64,000 nt of DNA, taken from JAGVSR01 sp964458265 (GTDB lineage: Bacteria; Pseudomonadota; Alphaproteobacteria; Rhizobiales; Hyphomicrobiaceae). The stretch lies in assembly GCA_964458265.1 (NCBI GenBank), contig CAYWIF010000014.1:1-64000 (forward strand), read 5' to 3'. Below are positions 51,176 to 60,800 of the stretch, one piece after another (the stretch's first letter is position 1; every line of letters begins with the position of its first letter). Position numbers and translations under genes: made by a program. The notes below the pieces were generated by a model, which was not told where the DNA came from, searched no databases, and was given only the letters and a program-made list of their open reading frames with translations.

Positions 51176-52597
51176 CTACAGGTGAGGGAAGTCCTCGGCA
51201 TCGACTTCCATGCCTTCCTGGCGGACGCCGTCCGGCAGATCGTCCAAATACCGGTCCCACTTGGCATCGAGGTGCTGTGCCGCCTGGGCCGGGGGTAGCG
51301 TGTGCAATGTCCCGTCCGCGTCTTCGCGCACGACGCCGTCTGCGATCAGCCGCTCAAGCGCATCCGGCAGGTCGAAGTCCACTTGAATATCGAAGGCCGA
51401 CCGCAGGTAGCTCTCGATCGCGCCGTCGATCAGCTCCAGGTCGGACCGGTTGCACGTCTCTTTCGCCAGCACGCTGTAGAGCAGGATCTCTTCCTTCACA
51501 TCCTCTTCGGCTCCCCGCTCCGACAGCTTGATCATCACGCCGCGATTGTCGGCCATTGCGTGGAAATAAAGGTTCTGCGCCATGACGACCATGTAGCGCT
51601 GCTTCTGGTTCATGAAGTTGACGCCCTGCCGGAAGGCGATCCCGCCAAGACCCGCCACGGCTCCCATCAGCGCCACGGGATTGGCCATCGTCAGACCGCC
51701 CGCCGCAAGTTTGCCGGCCGTTCCCACGAGCCCCATGCCGACGGCCCCGCCGCCCGTCACGCCGAGCTTGATCTTGTCCAGCAGCCGGAAGCGCACCCGC
51801 GTGTTGGGAAAGACCATTTCCAGATCGTTGCGGGGAATGTTCTTGAACAGCTTGATGTAGATGTTGTCTTCCTTGACCTCCGCGGGAAGGCTGCCGCGCA
51901 TCCGCGTCACGATTTTCTCTGCTTCCTTCTCCGTGACGTTCTTCTCCGCCATCACCTCTTTGACGCGCACTTTGAACGGCTTCAATTTGAAGAGCAGGCA
52001 CAAGCGCCGGAAGATTGGCACATCGAACTCTTCCTTGCGCATGAACTTCCGGTAGTTCGTCCGCTTGTCGCGCCTGGTCGTCTTCCCGCGATAAAACAGC
52101 AGGCACTCATCGAACACGCCGAGATCGACGTGCAGGTCGAGGCCATAGTGACTGTCCTTGGTCAGGATCAATTCGACCGACTTTGGATCGATCGAGACAT
52201 AATTCGCCCGTTCGAGAATGCGCCTCACGTCCGCCACGGCCCGCTTCTGCAGCCGCTTCTTTTCGTCGGGCGTATATTGACGCGTGATGAGCAGATCGCT
52301 GTCCGGGTCGAACGGTTCGTAGGCCCGCAACAGCGTCATCAGCCGGCGATTGTGCTGCTGGCGCCGCCAGAAATCGAGATAGCGGAAAAAGCGCCGGGCT
52401 TCCCCGTGATCGCCGTTCGGCCACGCGTCGGCCACGGTCAGGCGGTCCACAAGTGCGAGCGCCGTCACCGGAATGAACCGTTCGACGATCGGCTGAGTGG
52501 GCGCGGCATCGGCGTAACGGGCTTCCCCGTTCCGGGCTTCTTTCCACACCGGCTGTGCTTGGCCCGCGACATCCGTCCCGGCCGCTACCGACACCAT
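51176..52597 (-). CDS. DUF3754 (TMEM143 family) membrane protein
   Basis: The 473-residue protein matches the TMEM143/DUF3754 type, named after a mitochondrial protein in animals; the function is unknown. The N-terminal soluble part (about 35-270) contains ARRFFRYLDFWRRQQHN and the charged MRKEEFDVPIFRRLCLLFKLKP stretch (broken by turns). A glycine-rich hydrophobic segment (about 277-323) probably forms two membrane passes. A C-terminal soluble part (about 325-473) follows. ATG 52597 is preceded by GGGGAGACGATC, a good ribosome binding site; the frame extends to 52702 without family features. Confidence 0.8.
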   Translation of the reverse strand: MVSVAAGTDVAGQAQPVWKEARNGEARYADAAPTQPIVERFIPVTALALVDRLTVADAWPNGDHGEARRFFRYLDFWRRQQHNRRLMTLLRAYEPFDPDSDLLITRQYTPDEKKRLQKRAVADVRRILERANYVSIDPKSVELILTKDSHYGLDLHVDLGVFDECLLFYRGKTTRRDKRTNYRKFMRKEEFDVPIFRRLCLLFKLKPFKVRVKEVMAEKNVTEKEAEKIVTRMRGSLPAEVKEDNIYIKLFKNIPRNDLEMVFPNTRVRFRLLDKIKLGVTGGGAVGMGLVGTAGKLAAGGLTMANPVALMGAVAGLGGIAFRQGVNFMNQKQRYMVVMAQNLYFHAMADNRGVMIKLSERGAEEDVKEEILLYSVLAKETCNRSDLELIDGAIESYLRSAFDIQVDFDLPDALERLIADGVVREDADGTLHTLPPAQAAQHLDAKWDRYLDDLPDGVRQEGMEVDAEDFPHL

Positions 52598-52806
52598 GAT
52601 CGTCTCCCCTCCCACTGTCCGCCCGTCTCTATCCGTGAGCTTGGCGGCACCGCCCCGTGAGGACGCGCAGTTTGGCGGGCCAAATTCTCCTTGTCGAGGC
52701 AATCACAGCCTGCAAAACCGGCCGGACCATGATCGTTCAACTTGGCAGCGCCATGACGGAGGCTCTACAATACCCGCATAGTTTTTTAGAGCCGGAATTG
52801 AGCATA

Positions 52807-52831
52807 ACTAAAGCACGTTGTTTGCCTTAGT
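52807..52831. promoter_or_regulatory. Inverted repeat upstream of the TTG-start membrane protein gene
   Basis: ACTAAAGCA (52807-52815) and TGCCTTAGT (52823-52831) are complementary at eight of nine positions across a seven-base spacer, in the AT-richest part of the 296-base region between two divergent genes. It may be an operator for the gene at 52894. No known consensus is matched. Confidence 0.45.
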
Positions 52832-52893
52832 CATGCCGTTGTCGGCCGCAAAACAAGTCATTAGAGTGCTGTTCGTGTTCGGGAGGGGCAATT

Positions 52894-54261
52894 TTGAACC
52901 GGCAGGGAATATTTCTTCTGGCCCTGGCGCTTGCGGGTGTTCAGAGCGGCCCTGCCGCAGGCACGGACAGCCCCCCTGCGCCGCCCGGCGGCAACGTCCG
53001 TCTCGCCATGCCCTACAGCTGCGAGATTGTCCAAGGCGCGGTCCAAGTCAAACCCAGCATTGAGCAGATCTTTGACGTGACGGGCCTCGAACAGCGGCTG
53101 TTCACAACCTGCGATCCGCCGTTCTCCAATAACTGCCGCTCCCTGAAGATTCATAAGTTCGACATCGCGTGCGGACTGGAGCGCGTGTCCTGGCATCGCG
53201 TCGTCGCAGCCATCGGCCGCACCACCGCCGGCGACGCAACGCTCTCCAAGGGCCATCTCGTATTGGCTCGCGAAGCGGGCGCTCCGTCGGGAAGCGCACC
53301 CAGTTGCCGGGATCGCCAGACGAACCAGCCGGCGAACGGCGAATGTCTCCCCTGGAGCATGCGCAAACCGACCGAGCGGCTCGTTCTTCCGCAGAGCTTC
53401 GCGCCGCTAGGCGAAGTCGGCGCGCGGTTCACCGATGCCACCTCCACCGTCGTCGATGCCGCCGCCGCTCAATTCCCGCCCGTCACCGCCGCGGTGTCCG
53501 GGAGTGGTCCCTACCGCATGACGCTCGACACGAGTTCCGAGGACCCCTTCGGAGCCATGCACAAGCTCGGCGCGGCCAGCAGCCTGGCCACGGCGACGGC
53601 GGTCTCCTCGGATGCCGATCACGGGAGCGAATGGACGACATCCCTGTCATTCGCCACCGCCGAAGAAGCCGCTCCCGAACTGGTCATCGCGACGTCATCG
53701 GTCTCCGGTCAATCATCTGCGGGTTTGGGCGGCAGCCCTGCTCAAATGATGCTGCCCTGGATCGGCCTGCTCGTCGCAGGCCTGGGACTGGCCGCGGCCT
53801 TCGCCTACTACCGCCAACCGCAACTCAATTTGGAATCCTTTGACCTGACGAATGCGGCCGCTGCTGCGCGCCGGAGCGTGCGCAAGCTGCAGGATCAGGC
53901 GACGGGGGCCGTCGATGCTTTGCGTGACCGCCTGTCGGATACAGGCAACTTCGAACCGGCGGCGGACGACGTGAGTGCGCGGGATCCGGCGCTCTCCAGC
54001 GCGCTCCTGCAATTGAAGGCGATGTTGGCGCGCAGTGAGGCGGCGGTCGCAACCCTTTCGAGCGCGACGGTCGTGCGCGAAGTCATGCAAACCGAACTCG
54101 CCGCTATCAAATCGCGCATCGAAGACGCCGAGCTTGCCGCGCGCCGCGGTTCCACGCCGGTTATGAAACTGGCGGCGCAATTCCGTCAGATCGCGCGCGA
54201 CATCGATCGCGTCCAAAGCATCACGCAAAGCGCGTCCCAGAGCACCAGCCGCTCCGGCTGA
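52894..54261 (+). CDS. Unrecognised membrane protein with six periplasmic cysteines
   Basis: I do not recognise this 455-residue protein. A signal peptide (about 1-22) is followed by a periplasmic region (about 23-285) with six cysteines (43, 73, 81, 93, 138, 151), probably disulfide-linked, then a low-complexity Ala/Ser stretch. A single transmembrane helix (about 286-306) leads to a cytoplasmic tail (about 307-455) that is helical and likely coiled coil, rich in Ala, Arg and Asp. The start is TTG at 52894, supported by a GGGAGG seven bases upstream. It is divergent from the DUF3754 gene and is convergent with a bactofilin gene across a terminator. A structural or signalling role at the envelope is a guess from the layout. 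Confidence 0.7.
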   Translation: MNRQGIFLLALALAGVQSGPAAGTDSPPAPPGGNVRLAMPYSCEIVQGAVQVKPSIEQIFDVTGLEQRLFTTCDPPFSNNCRSLKIHKFDIACGLERVSWHRVVAAIGRTTAGDATLSKGHLVLAREAGAPSGSAPSCRDRQTNQPANGECLPWSMRKPTERLVLPQSFAPLGEVGARFTDATSTVVDAAAAQFPPVTAAVSGSGPYRMTLDTSSEDPFGAMHKLGAASSLATATAVSSDADHGSEWTTSLSFATAEEAAPELVIATSSVSGQSSAGLGGSPAQMMLPWIGLLVAGLGLAAAFAYYRQPQLNLESFDLTNAAAAARRSVRKLQDQATGAVDALRDRLSDTGNFEPAADDVSARDPALSSALLQLKAMLARSEAAVATLSSATVVREVMQTELAAIKSRIEDAELAARRGSTPVMKLAAQFRQIARDIDRVQSITQSASQSTSRSG

Positions 54262-54293
54262 TCCCCACACTCAACGTCGCTACATCAAAAGAA

Positions 54294-54333
54294 AGTCCGG
54301 GTGCCGCCAACGGCGCCCGGACTGGTCTTTTTC
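54294..54333 (+). terminator. Rho-independent terminator after the 455-residue protein gene
   Basis: A 13-bp stem (54294-54306 with 54311-54323, one G-T wobble, CCAA loop) is followed by TCTTTTTC. It lies 33 bases past the stop codon and before the convergent bactofilin gene. Confidence 0.9.
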
Positions 54334-54362
54334 ATCTTGCCGGCAATGGCTGCGGCGACGCC

Positions 54363-54971
54363 CTACGAATAGCTCTGCGGCGTTCCCGTACCGTTGAAAT
54401 GCTCCGAATAGGCGTTCGAGGCGGGTGCGGGTGCCTGCTTGTTGATCGATACGGTCGAGGCCGGTTCGGTCTGCGGAGCAATTTCCGCCGGATCGCGAAC
54501 GCGCCGCGAGCGGCCGTCGAAGCTTGCCCCTTGCTCGATCGCGAGATACTCCGCCGAAATATCCCCCTCAACCTCGGCCGTCGGATGAAGTACGACCTTG
54601 CTGGAAAGTATCGCGCCGTTGACGCGCCCATGCACTTCGACAGCTTCGGCGGTGATCGAACCCGTGACAATGGCCTCGCGGCCGACATCGAGTTGCCGCG
54701 AATGAACATCCGCCTGGATATTGCCGTTGAGGCGCAAGGTGCCCTTGCAGCGAATGGTGATCGACTGACCTTCGATGCTGAGGTCGCTGCCGATCAGCGA
54801 CTCTTCGAAAGCTCCCGAGTTATGGCCGGCGCCCGATCCGTAGGAAGACCCGCCCATCTGTGAACCCATGCCCTGCGCGGCCAGATGCTGCGCCACGGGC
54901 TTCTGCCCGGTGGGCACCACGGTAGCTTTCGCCGGCGGTGCCGCCGGCTCGGATTTGCGATGAAACACCAT
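54363..54971 (-). CDS. Bactofilin family cytoskeletal protein
   Basis: Bactofilins are polymer-forming proteins that organise polar and wall-growth structures, for example the Caulobacter stalk. In the 202 residues a disordered N-terminus (about 1-58, Gly/Ser rich) precedes the beta-helix core (about 59-155) with regular short repeats (GTLRLNGNI, VGREAIVTGSI, VEVHGRVNGAI, HPTAEVEGDI), and a Pro-rich tail follows. Length and layout fit the family. It lies 131 bases past the end of uvrD on the same strand and is convergent with the unrecognised membrane protein. No M23 peptidase, a frequent bactofilin neighbour, is adjacent. Confidence 0.9.
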   Translation of the reverse strand: MVFHRKSEPAAPPAKATVVPTGQKPVAQHLAAQGMGSQMGGSSYGSGAGHNSGAFEESLIGSDLSIEGQSITIRCKGTLRLNGNIQADVHSRQLDVGREAIVTGSITAEAVEVHGRVNGAILSSKVVLHPTAEVEGDISAEYLAIEQGASFDGRSRRVRDPAEIAPQTEPASTVSINKQAPAPASNAYSEHFNGTGTPQSYS

Positions 54972-55102
54972 GTAACGCTCCCACTCTCGTGAACCCAGAT
55001 TTTGCCCCGATGAGATGGGAATGGCGCGGCTGCGTGGTCGAATTATGTCTGGTCGTCACGCAGTTTATTCTACTCTGAGTGACCAGAAGCGACCGGCGCC
55101 GG

Positions 55103-57523
55103 CTACAGTGGCCGCACGAAACTGTCGACGACGCGCTTGCGGCCCGCCGTCTTGAATTCGATCGTCAGCTTGTTGCCGTCAACGTCGGCCACCCGGCCTT
55201 CGCCGAACTTGGAATGATAGACGCGGTCGCCCGGCTTATATCCGGCACCTGCCGCGGTCGAAGCCGCAACGAGCTGCCCCTCGATCGTCACCGGCGCGCG
55301 TGCCGGCTGCGACGCCGGCCTTGTTTCGCTGCGCGCGTTCTGCGCCCGTTGCCAACCCGGCGTCGCATAGGTCGAACGGAACGGAGCGGGGGCGTCGTCG
55401 AACCGCGAACGGCCGTACGGGTTGCCATATAGACTGCCCGGATTGGCGTATGCGCCGCCGAACGGGCTTTTTATCTCGCGCACATCCACATGCGCCTCGG
55501 GCAATTCAACGACAAAGCGCGACGGGATCGCCGCCTGAAACAGGCCGCGCATGCGCCGGTTCTGTGCAAACGAAACATGCGCCTGCTTGCGCGCTCGCGT
55601 GATGCCGACATAGGCGAGACGCCGTTCTTCCTCCAGCCCCGTCTGGCCCTGCTCATCGAGTGCGCGCTGATGCGGGAATAGCCCTTCTTCCCATCCCGTC
55701 AGGAACACGGTGTCGAATTCGAGACCCTTGGCGGCATGCAGCGTCATGATCGAGACGCGGTCGCCATCGCTGCCTTGATCGGCGTCCATCACCAGCGAAA
55801 CGTGTTCAAGGAACCCGGCCAGGTTCTCGAAATCGTGCATGAAGCGCACGAGTTCCTTCAGGTTATCGAGCCGGCTTTGCGCTTGCGGGCTCTTGTCCGC
55901 CTGCCACATCGCCGTATAGCCGCTTTCGTCGAGGATGAGTTCCGCCAATTCCGTATGCCTGAGGCCGTCGATCTGGGAGCGCCACCGCTCGAACGACTGC
56001 ACGAGATCGGACAGCGACTTGCGGGCTTTTCCCGGCAACTCCTCCGTCGTGATGATTTCGCGGGCTGCGGCGTACAGAGATACGCCCGACGCCCGCGCCA
56101 GTTCGTGCACGCGCTTCACCGAAGTGTCGCCAAGTCCGCGTTTGGGTACGTTCACGATCCGCTCGAACTTCAAGTCGTTCGAAGGGTTGGCCGTCACCTC
56201 CAGATAGGCGATCGCATCCTTGATTTCCTGCCGCTCGTAGAAGCGCGGGCCGCCGATAACGCGGTAGGGCAGGCCGACGGTGATGAACCGGTCTTCCATC
56301 GCGCGCATCTGCGCCGAAGCGCGGACCAGCACGGCAATTTGATTGAGCGGCTGGCCGGTCTTGCGCTGCCGCTCGATCTCGTCGGTCACCGACCGGGCTT
56401 CTTCCTCGTCATCCCAGACGCCCATGACGCTGACGGGATTGCCCGGCTCGCCGTCGGTAAACAGCGTCTTGCCGAGCCGCCCCTTGTTCTGCGCGATCAG
56501 CCCCGAGGCGGCGCCCAGGATGTGTCCGGTCGAGCGGTAGTTGCGTTCCAGCCGGATGACGGCCGCGCCGGGGAAATCCTTCTCGAACCTCAGGATGTTG
56601 TCGACTTCCGCCCCCCGCCAGCCGTAGATCGACTGGTCGTCGTCGCCCACGCAGCAGATGTTGTGGCAGCCCTGCGCCAGCATTCTCAGCCAAAGGTACT
56701 GGGCGATATTCGTATCCTGATACTCGTCGACCAGCATGAACCGGAAGCGCTTCTGGTAGTCCGCCAGCACACCGGGATGTTCGCGGAAAAGCCGCAGGTT
56801 CTCCAGCAGCAGATCGCCGAAATCGCAGGCGTTCAGGCTCTTTAGCCTCTGTTGATAGGCGGCATAGAGCTTGCCGCCTTTGCCGGCCGCGAACGCAAAC
56901 CCCTCACCCTGCGGGATCTTGTCGGGCGTCAATCCCCGGTTTTTCCAACCATCGATCAGGCTGGCAAGTTGACGGGCAGGCCAGCGGTCTTTGTCCAGGC
57001 CTTCCGCCTCGATCACCTGCTTCATCAACCGGAGTTGATCGTCCGCGTCCAGGATCGTGAACTGCGACTTGAGACCCACAAGCTCGGCATGTCGCCGCAG
57101 TATTTTGACGCCGATGGAGTGGAACGTCCCAAGCCACGGCATCCCCTCGACGGTACCGCCTGCGAGATGCCCAATTCGTTCCTTCATTTCCCGCGCGGCC
57201 TTGTTGGTGAAGGTCACCGCCAGGATTTGCGAAGGAAAGGCGCGCCGCGTCGCGAGGATGTGGGAAATGCGTGTCGTGAGCACGCGCGTTTTGCCCGTCC
57301 CCGCACCCGCCAGGACGAGAACCGGCCCGTCGAGCGCCTCCACGGCGGCGCGCTGTTCCGGGTTGAGTTTGGCCAGATATGGCGGTTCGCCGCGCTTAAG
57401 CGCCCGCTCGGAAATCGACGCACGCGTCGTTTCCGGCGCTTCCGGCAGATCGAAAGGGGGATCGTCGCCACCGGCGCCGAGTTCACTTTGAGGTCCCTGG
57501 CGCGGGTTCGTTGAATTCGTCAT
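55103..57523 (-). CDS. uvrD: UvrD/PcrA-type ATP-dependent DNA helicase
   Basis: This superfamily 1A 3'-5' helicase acts in nucleotide excision and mismatch repair. The 806 residues include the Q motif (LNPEQRAAV), Walker A AGAGTGKT (about 72-79), motif II DEYQDTN, GDDDQSIYGWRGA, RNYRST and VGITRARKQ, with the UvrD C-terminal domain (GDRVYHSKFGEG). ATG 57523 is chosen; the open frame reaches 57766 but the first 81 codons lie in the promoter region and are not helicase-like. No LexA-type GTTC-N7-GTTC box was found upstream. Confidence 0.94.
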   Translation of the reverse strand: MTNSTNPRQGPQSELGAGGDDPPFDLPEAPETTRASISERALKRGEPPYLAKLNPEQRAAVEALDGPVLVLAGAGTGKTRVLTTRISHILATRRAFPSQILAVTFTNKAAREMKERIGHLAGGTVEGMPWLGTFHSIGVKILRRHAELVGLKSQFTILDADDQLRLMKQVIEAEGLDKDRWPARQLASLIDGWKNRGLTPDKIPQGEGFAFAAGKGGKLYAAYQQRLKSLNACDFGDLLLENLRLFREHPGVLADYQKRFRFMLVDEYQDTNIAQYLWLRMLAQGCHNICCVGDDDQSIYGWRGAEVDNILRFEKDFPGAAVIRLERNYRSTGHILGAASGLIAQNKGRLGKTLFTDGEPGNPVSVMGVWDDEEEARSVTDEIERQRKTGQPLNQIAVLVRASAQMRAMEDRFITVGLPYRVIGGPRFYERQEIKDAIAYLEVTANPSNDLKFERIVNVPKRGLGDTSVKRVHELARASGVSLYAAAREIITTEELPGKARKSLSDLVQSFERWRSQIDGLRHTELAELILDESGYTAMWQADKSPQAQSRLDNLKELVRFMHDFENLAGFLEHVSLVMDADQGSDGDRVSIMTLHAAKGLEFDTVFLTGWEEGLFPHQRALDEQGQTGLEEERRLAYVGITRARKQAHVSFAQNRRMRGLFQAAIPSRFVVELPEAHVDVREIKSPFGGAYANPGSLYGNPYGRSRFDDAPAPFRSTYATPGWQRAQNARSETRPASQPARAPVTIEGQLVAASTAAGAGYKPGDRVYHSKFGEGRVADVDGNKLTIEFKTAGRKRVVDSFVRPL

Positions 57524-57873
57524 GGGGTGGGTATAGCACGCGCTGGGAAGGGGGAACGGGCCCGCCACGTTCTCCACATGAGGTTGCTGTTTTGACCGGG
57601 CACGCACCGTGTCCGTTGGACCCCGCTTATTTGGGGTCGATCTGGCATATTTCCATGCGCGCTGATGGGTTTTTTGGTTCTTCCAAGCGCATGTTTCGGG
57701 TAAAATCGTGCTATTGCCCCGACCGGTAGTCGCCGCCTCAGTTCCGGCACGGTCCCGTTGCCACAATCAAATCGGAACGCCGCTCTTGTTGCCGGCATAT
57801 TTTTGATTCGGCGGCCGCAGCTTGGCAATCGAGGTCGAAGGGTTGAACTGTAGGTGCAGACAAGACCGGATGC
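57524..57873. other. Divergent uvrD/AsmA control region
   Basis: This 350-base gap must hold both promoters. A short inverted repeat, GACCCC at 57619-57624 and GGGGTC at 57633-57638, is present. Nothing matches a known LexA or other regulator site, and no RNA gene is recognised. Confidence 0.5.
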
Positions 57874-60800
57874 ATGAATAACCTGCTTCTCTACTTCGGT
57901 GGCGCCCTCATCGTCGTGTTCGCGGCGCTGTTCGGCGTGCCATACGCGGTTGATTGGAACAGCTATCGCGGCGTGTTCGAGGAAGAAGCCTCGCGGATGC
58001 TCGGCCGCGAGGTCCGCGTGCAAGGCAACGTCGGCGTTCGGCTGCTGCCTTCGCCCTACGTCCGGGCCGAAAATTTGCGCATCGGCGGGGCGGTCGGCGA
58101 AGAAACGGGGCGCTCGCTGTTTCGCGCCGACGTTTTCACCCTCTGGCTCTCGGTTCCACCTCTTCTGAAAGGTATCGTCGAGGCGCGCGAAGTCGAGATC
58201 GTCAAGCCGGTCTTGGAAGTCGCCATCGACGAGGAAGGCCGCACCAGCCTGTCGACGCTGAAATTGACGCCCGGCCGGGTTTCCATCGTGCCGCAGGATG
58301 TGGCGTTCCGATCGGTCAACGTCATCGACGGCAGCTTGGGACTGAACGGCCCGAAAGGCGTCGAACTTGCCCGCCTTGAAGGCCTGAACGGTGAGATTTC
58401 CGCCGACACCATCGACGGACCGTTTCGCTACCGGGGCACGGTGAATTGGGACGGCGGCGTTCGCGACGTTCGCATCACGACCGCCCAGCAGGATCCGAAT
58501 GGCGACCTGCGCTTCAAGGCTCTGGTCAATGTTCCCGCCAATTCCAACAGCTATACGTTGGATGCGACCGCCCGCAATCTGTCCGGTGCCACGTCTCTGG
58601 ACGGAACCTTGACCGCCCGGATTTCGACCGGGGGGTTCGTCGTCGCGGCCGGCGGCGATGTTGCGGCCGATCCCGCTGCCGGCCCCTCAACTGCCACGAA
58701 GGCGTCGCCGCCCGATGGCTTTTTCGATTTCACGGCAAAAGTTGCCTCCGAACCGGGCCGCATCCGGCTCGACGACATCGCGATTGCCCTTGAGCAAGGC
58801 GGCCTGCCGCAGTTGATCTCGGGTCGCTCGTCGGTGAGTTGGGCCGATGCGGTGAAGCTCGATATGGAACTAGAGTCGAAATGGCTCGATCTCGACCAAT
58901 TGACCGCCGGCTCCTCGGCGTCGGCCGCCGCTATTCCGCTCGAACTCGCCCGCACCCTGTTCGATCGCCTTGTCGATGAACTCCCCGCAACCGCCGACAC
59001 GGACATCGCCCTTGCCGTCGATCAGGTCGGCCTCGGCAAACAGTCGGTCAGCGGCCTGCGCTTAAAGGCCTCGCGCGGCGGCGGTCCGCTTCAACTGAAG
59101 GACGTCCACGCCGGCCTGCCCGGCGGCACCCAATTGGCGCTTGACGGCATCCTCGACGGCACGGCCGGCGCACGGTCTTTCACCGGCACCATGTCTTTGT
59201 CGGGTCAGAGTCTGACGCGCTTCACGACGTGGGGCTTCGGCGACAATCCCTTCAGCCGCCAGCGCAGCGATGGCCCGTTCGCAATCGCCGGCAATCTGAA
59301 ATTCGATGATCAAGCCATCGAACTGACGGACGCCTCGGCCGAAGTCTCGGGCACGCCCGTCATCGGCGAAGTGAGGCTGGGTCTGGAGGAGCCCCGCCGG
59401 CTCGCCGTGGCGCTTGAGGGTGAGAAGATCAATCTCGACGATTTATGGCCCGGCAACCCCGGCCTGCGCGGTCTTCGCGGGCTGTTGACCGGCGGACCAA
59501 AGGTCGACACGGCCGGCACGGCAACCGAGCCTCAACAGAAAACGGGCATCTTCGCATCCGACGTCTCGTTCGACATCCGCGCCGGTCAACTGATCGACGG
59601 CGAACGCAAGCTGCAGAACGTCCACCTTGACGTGGCGCTGCAGAAGGGCGCCCTGACCGTCCCGAAGTTGAAATTTGAATCGAGCGGCGGCCTTGCCGTC
59701 GACCTCGAAGGCTCCGCGGCCGGCGTACCCGACGAGACTCGTGGCCGGCTGCGCGGGGTTATCGAAGCGCCGAGCCCCGAAGCCGTGACGGCCCTGGCCG
59801 AGCTGGTGGATCTGCCATCCGGCATCGATGCGAAATTCACCCGGTGGTCGGGGTTCACGCCGTGGCGCGTCGCCACGACCTTCTCGTTCGGCGAACGCCT
59901 GAGCGATGCCTTGGATGTCGCGATCGACGGCACCCTCAGCGGCGGCAGGGTGGTGGCCGATGCCCGGATCGACGCAGCGCGAGGCGATTGGCGCGCCGCG
60001 ACGGCTGACATCACGGCGCAAATCGAGACACCCGACGTTTATGGATTTTTGGATCAAGTTTCCGGCTACAAGAGCAAGGGCGGCGAGCCACACCCCGGCA
60101 ACATTTTCGTCAAAGCCGTCGGTAAGGCGGCCGACGGTCTCGTCGCCGTAGCCGAACTGAAGGCCGATACCGTTGAACTCGAATTCAATGGCCGCGTTGC
60201 GGTGCCCGAAGAAGGGTCTCCCGCCGCCAAAGGTGACATTCGCGTCGCGGCGAACGACCTGAACCGGGTCATGACGCTGACCGGCCTCTCGATCGGTGCG
60301 GGCGCGGGCGCCGTTCCCGTCGCCGGCACAATAGCCGCCGCCCATGACGGCGCCACGCTGACCCTTGCCAGTCCGTCGTTGAAGATCGGCGAGGCGGCTG
60401 TGTCCGGGGTCGTGACCTACACCGCCGCAAGCGACGACAAAACTGCAACCGTGCAAGCCGAACTCTCCGCCGACAAGGCGTCATTGCCGGGGCTTTTGGG
60501 CGCCATCTCCGCCGCACCGGTTTTGCAGTCTGAATCCGCGGTCGAATTGCCGGCCGTCGATGCGCGCCGGCGGCCGGCCGTTGCGGTCGCGGCCGCAGCC
60601 GTTGCGCCGTCCACCGGCATCTGGCCCGAACAGCCCTTTGACTTCTCCCCCCTCGACGGCGTCACAGGCACATTGAAGGCCGGCATCCGCGCGTTGACCC
60701 TCGAGCCGGACTTGGCGATGAAGGACGCCCGGATCGATGTCGCATTCGCGCCGGGCAAGCTGGATGTGATCCGGCTCGAAGGCGCCGTTCTGGGCGGAAA

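Noticed and set aside
57619..57638. Short inverted repeat GACCCC-N8-GGGGTC upstream of uvrD as an operator or terminator
   Set aside because: Six-base GC arms are expected by chance in this DNA and no T-run follows.
57524..57873. LexA (SOS) box upstream of uvrD
   Set aside because: No GTTC-N7-GTTC or GAAC-N7-GAAC pair is present; only single half-sites occur.
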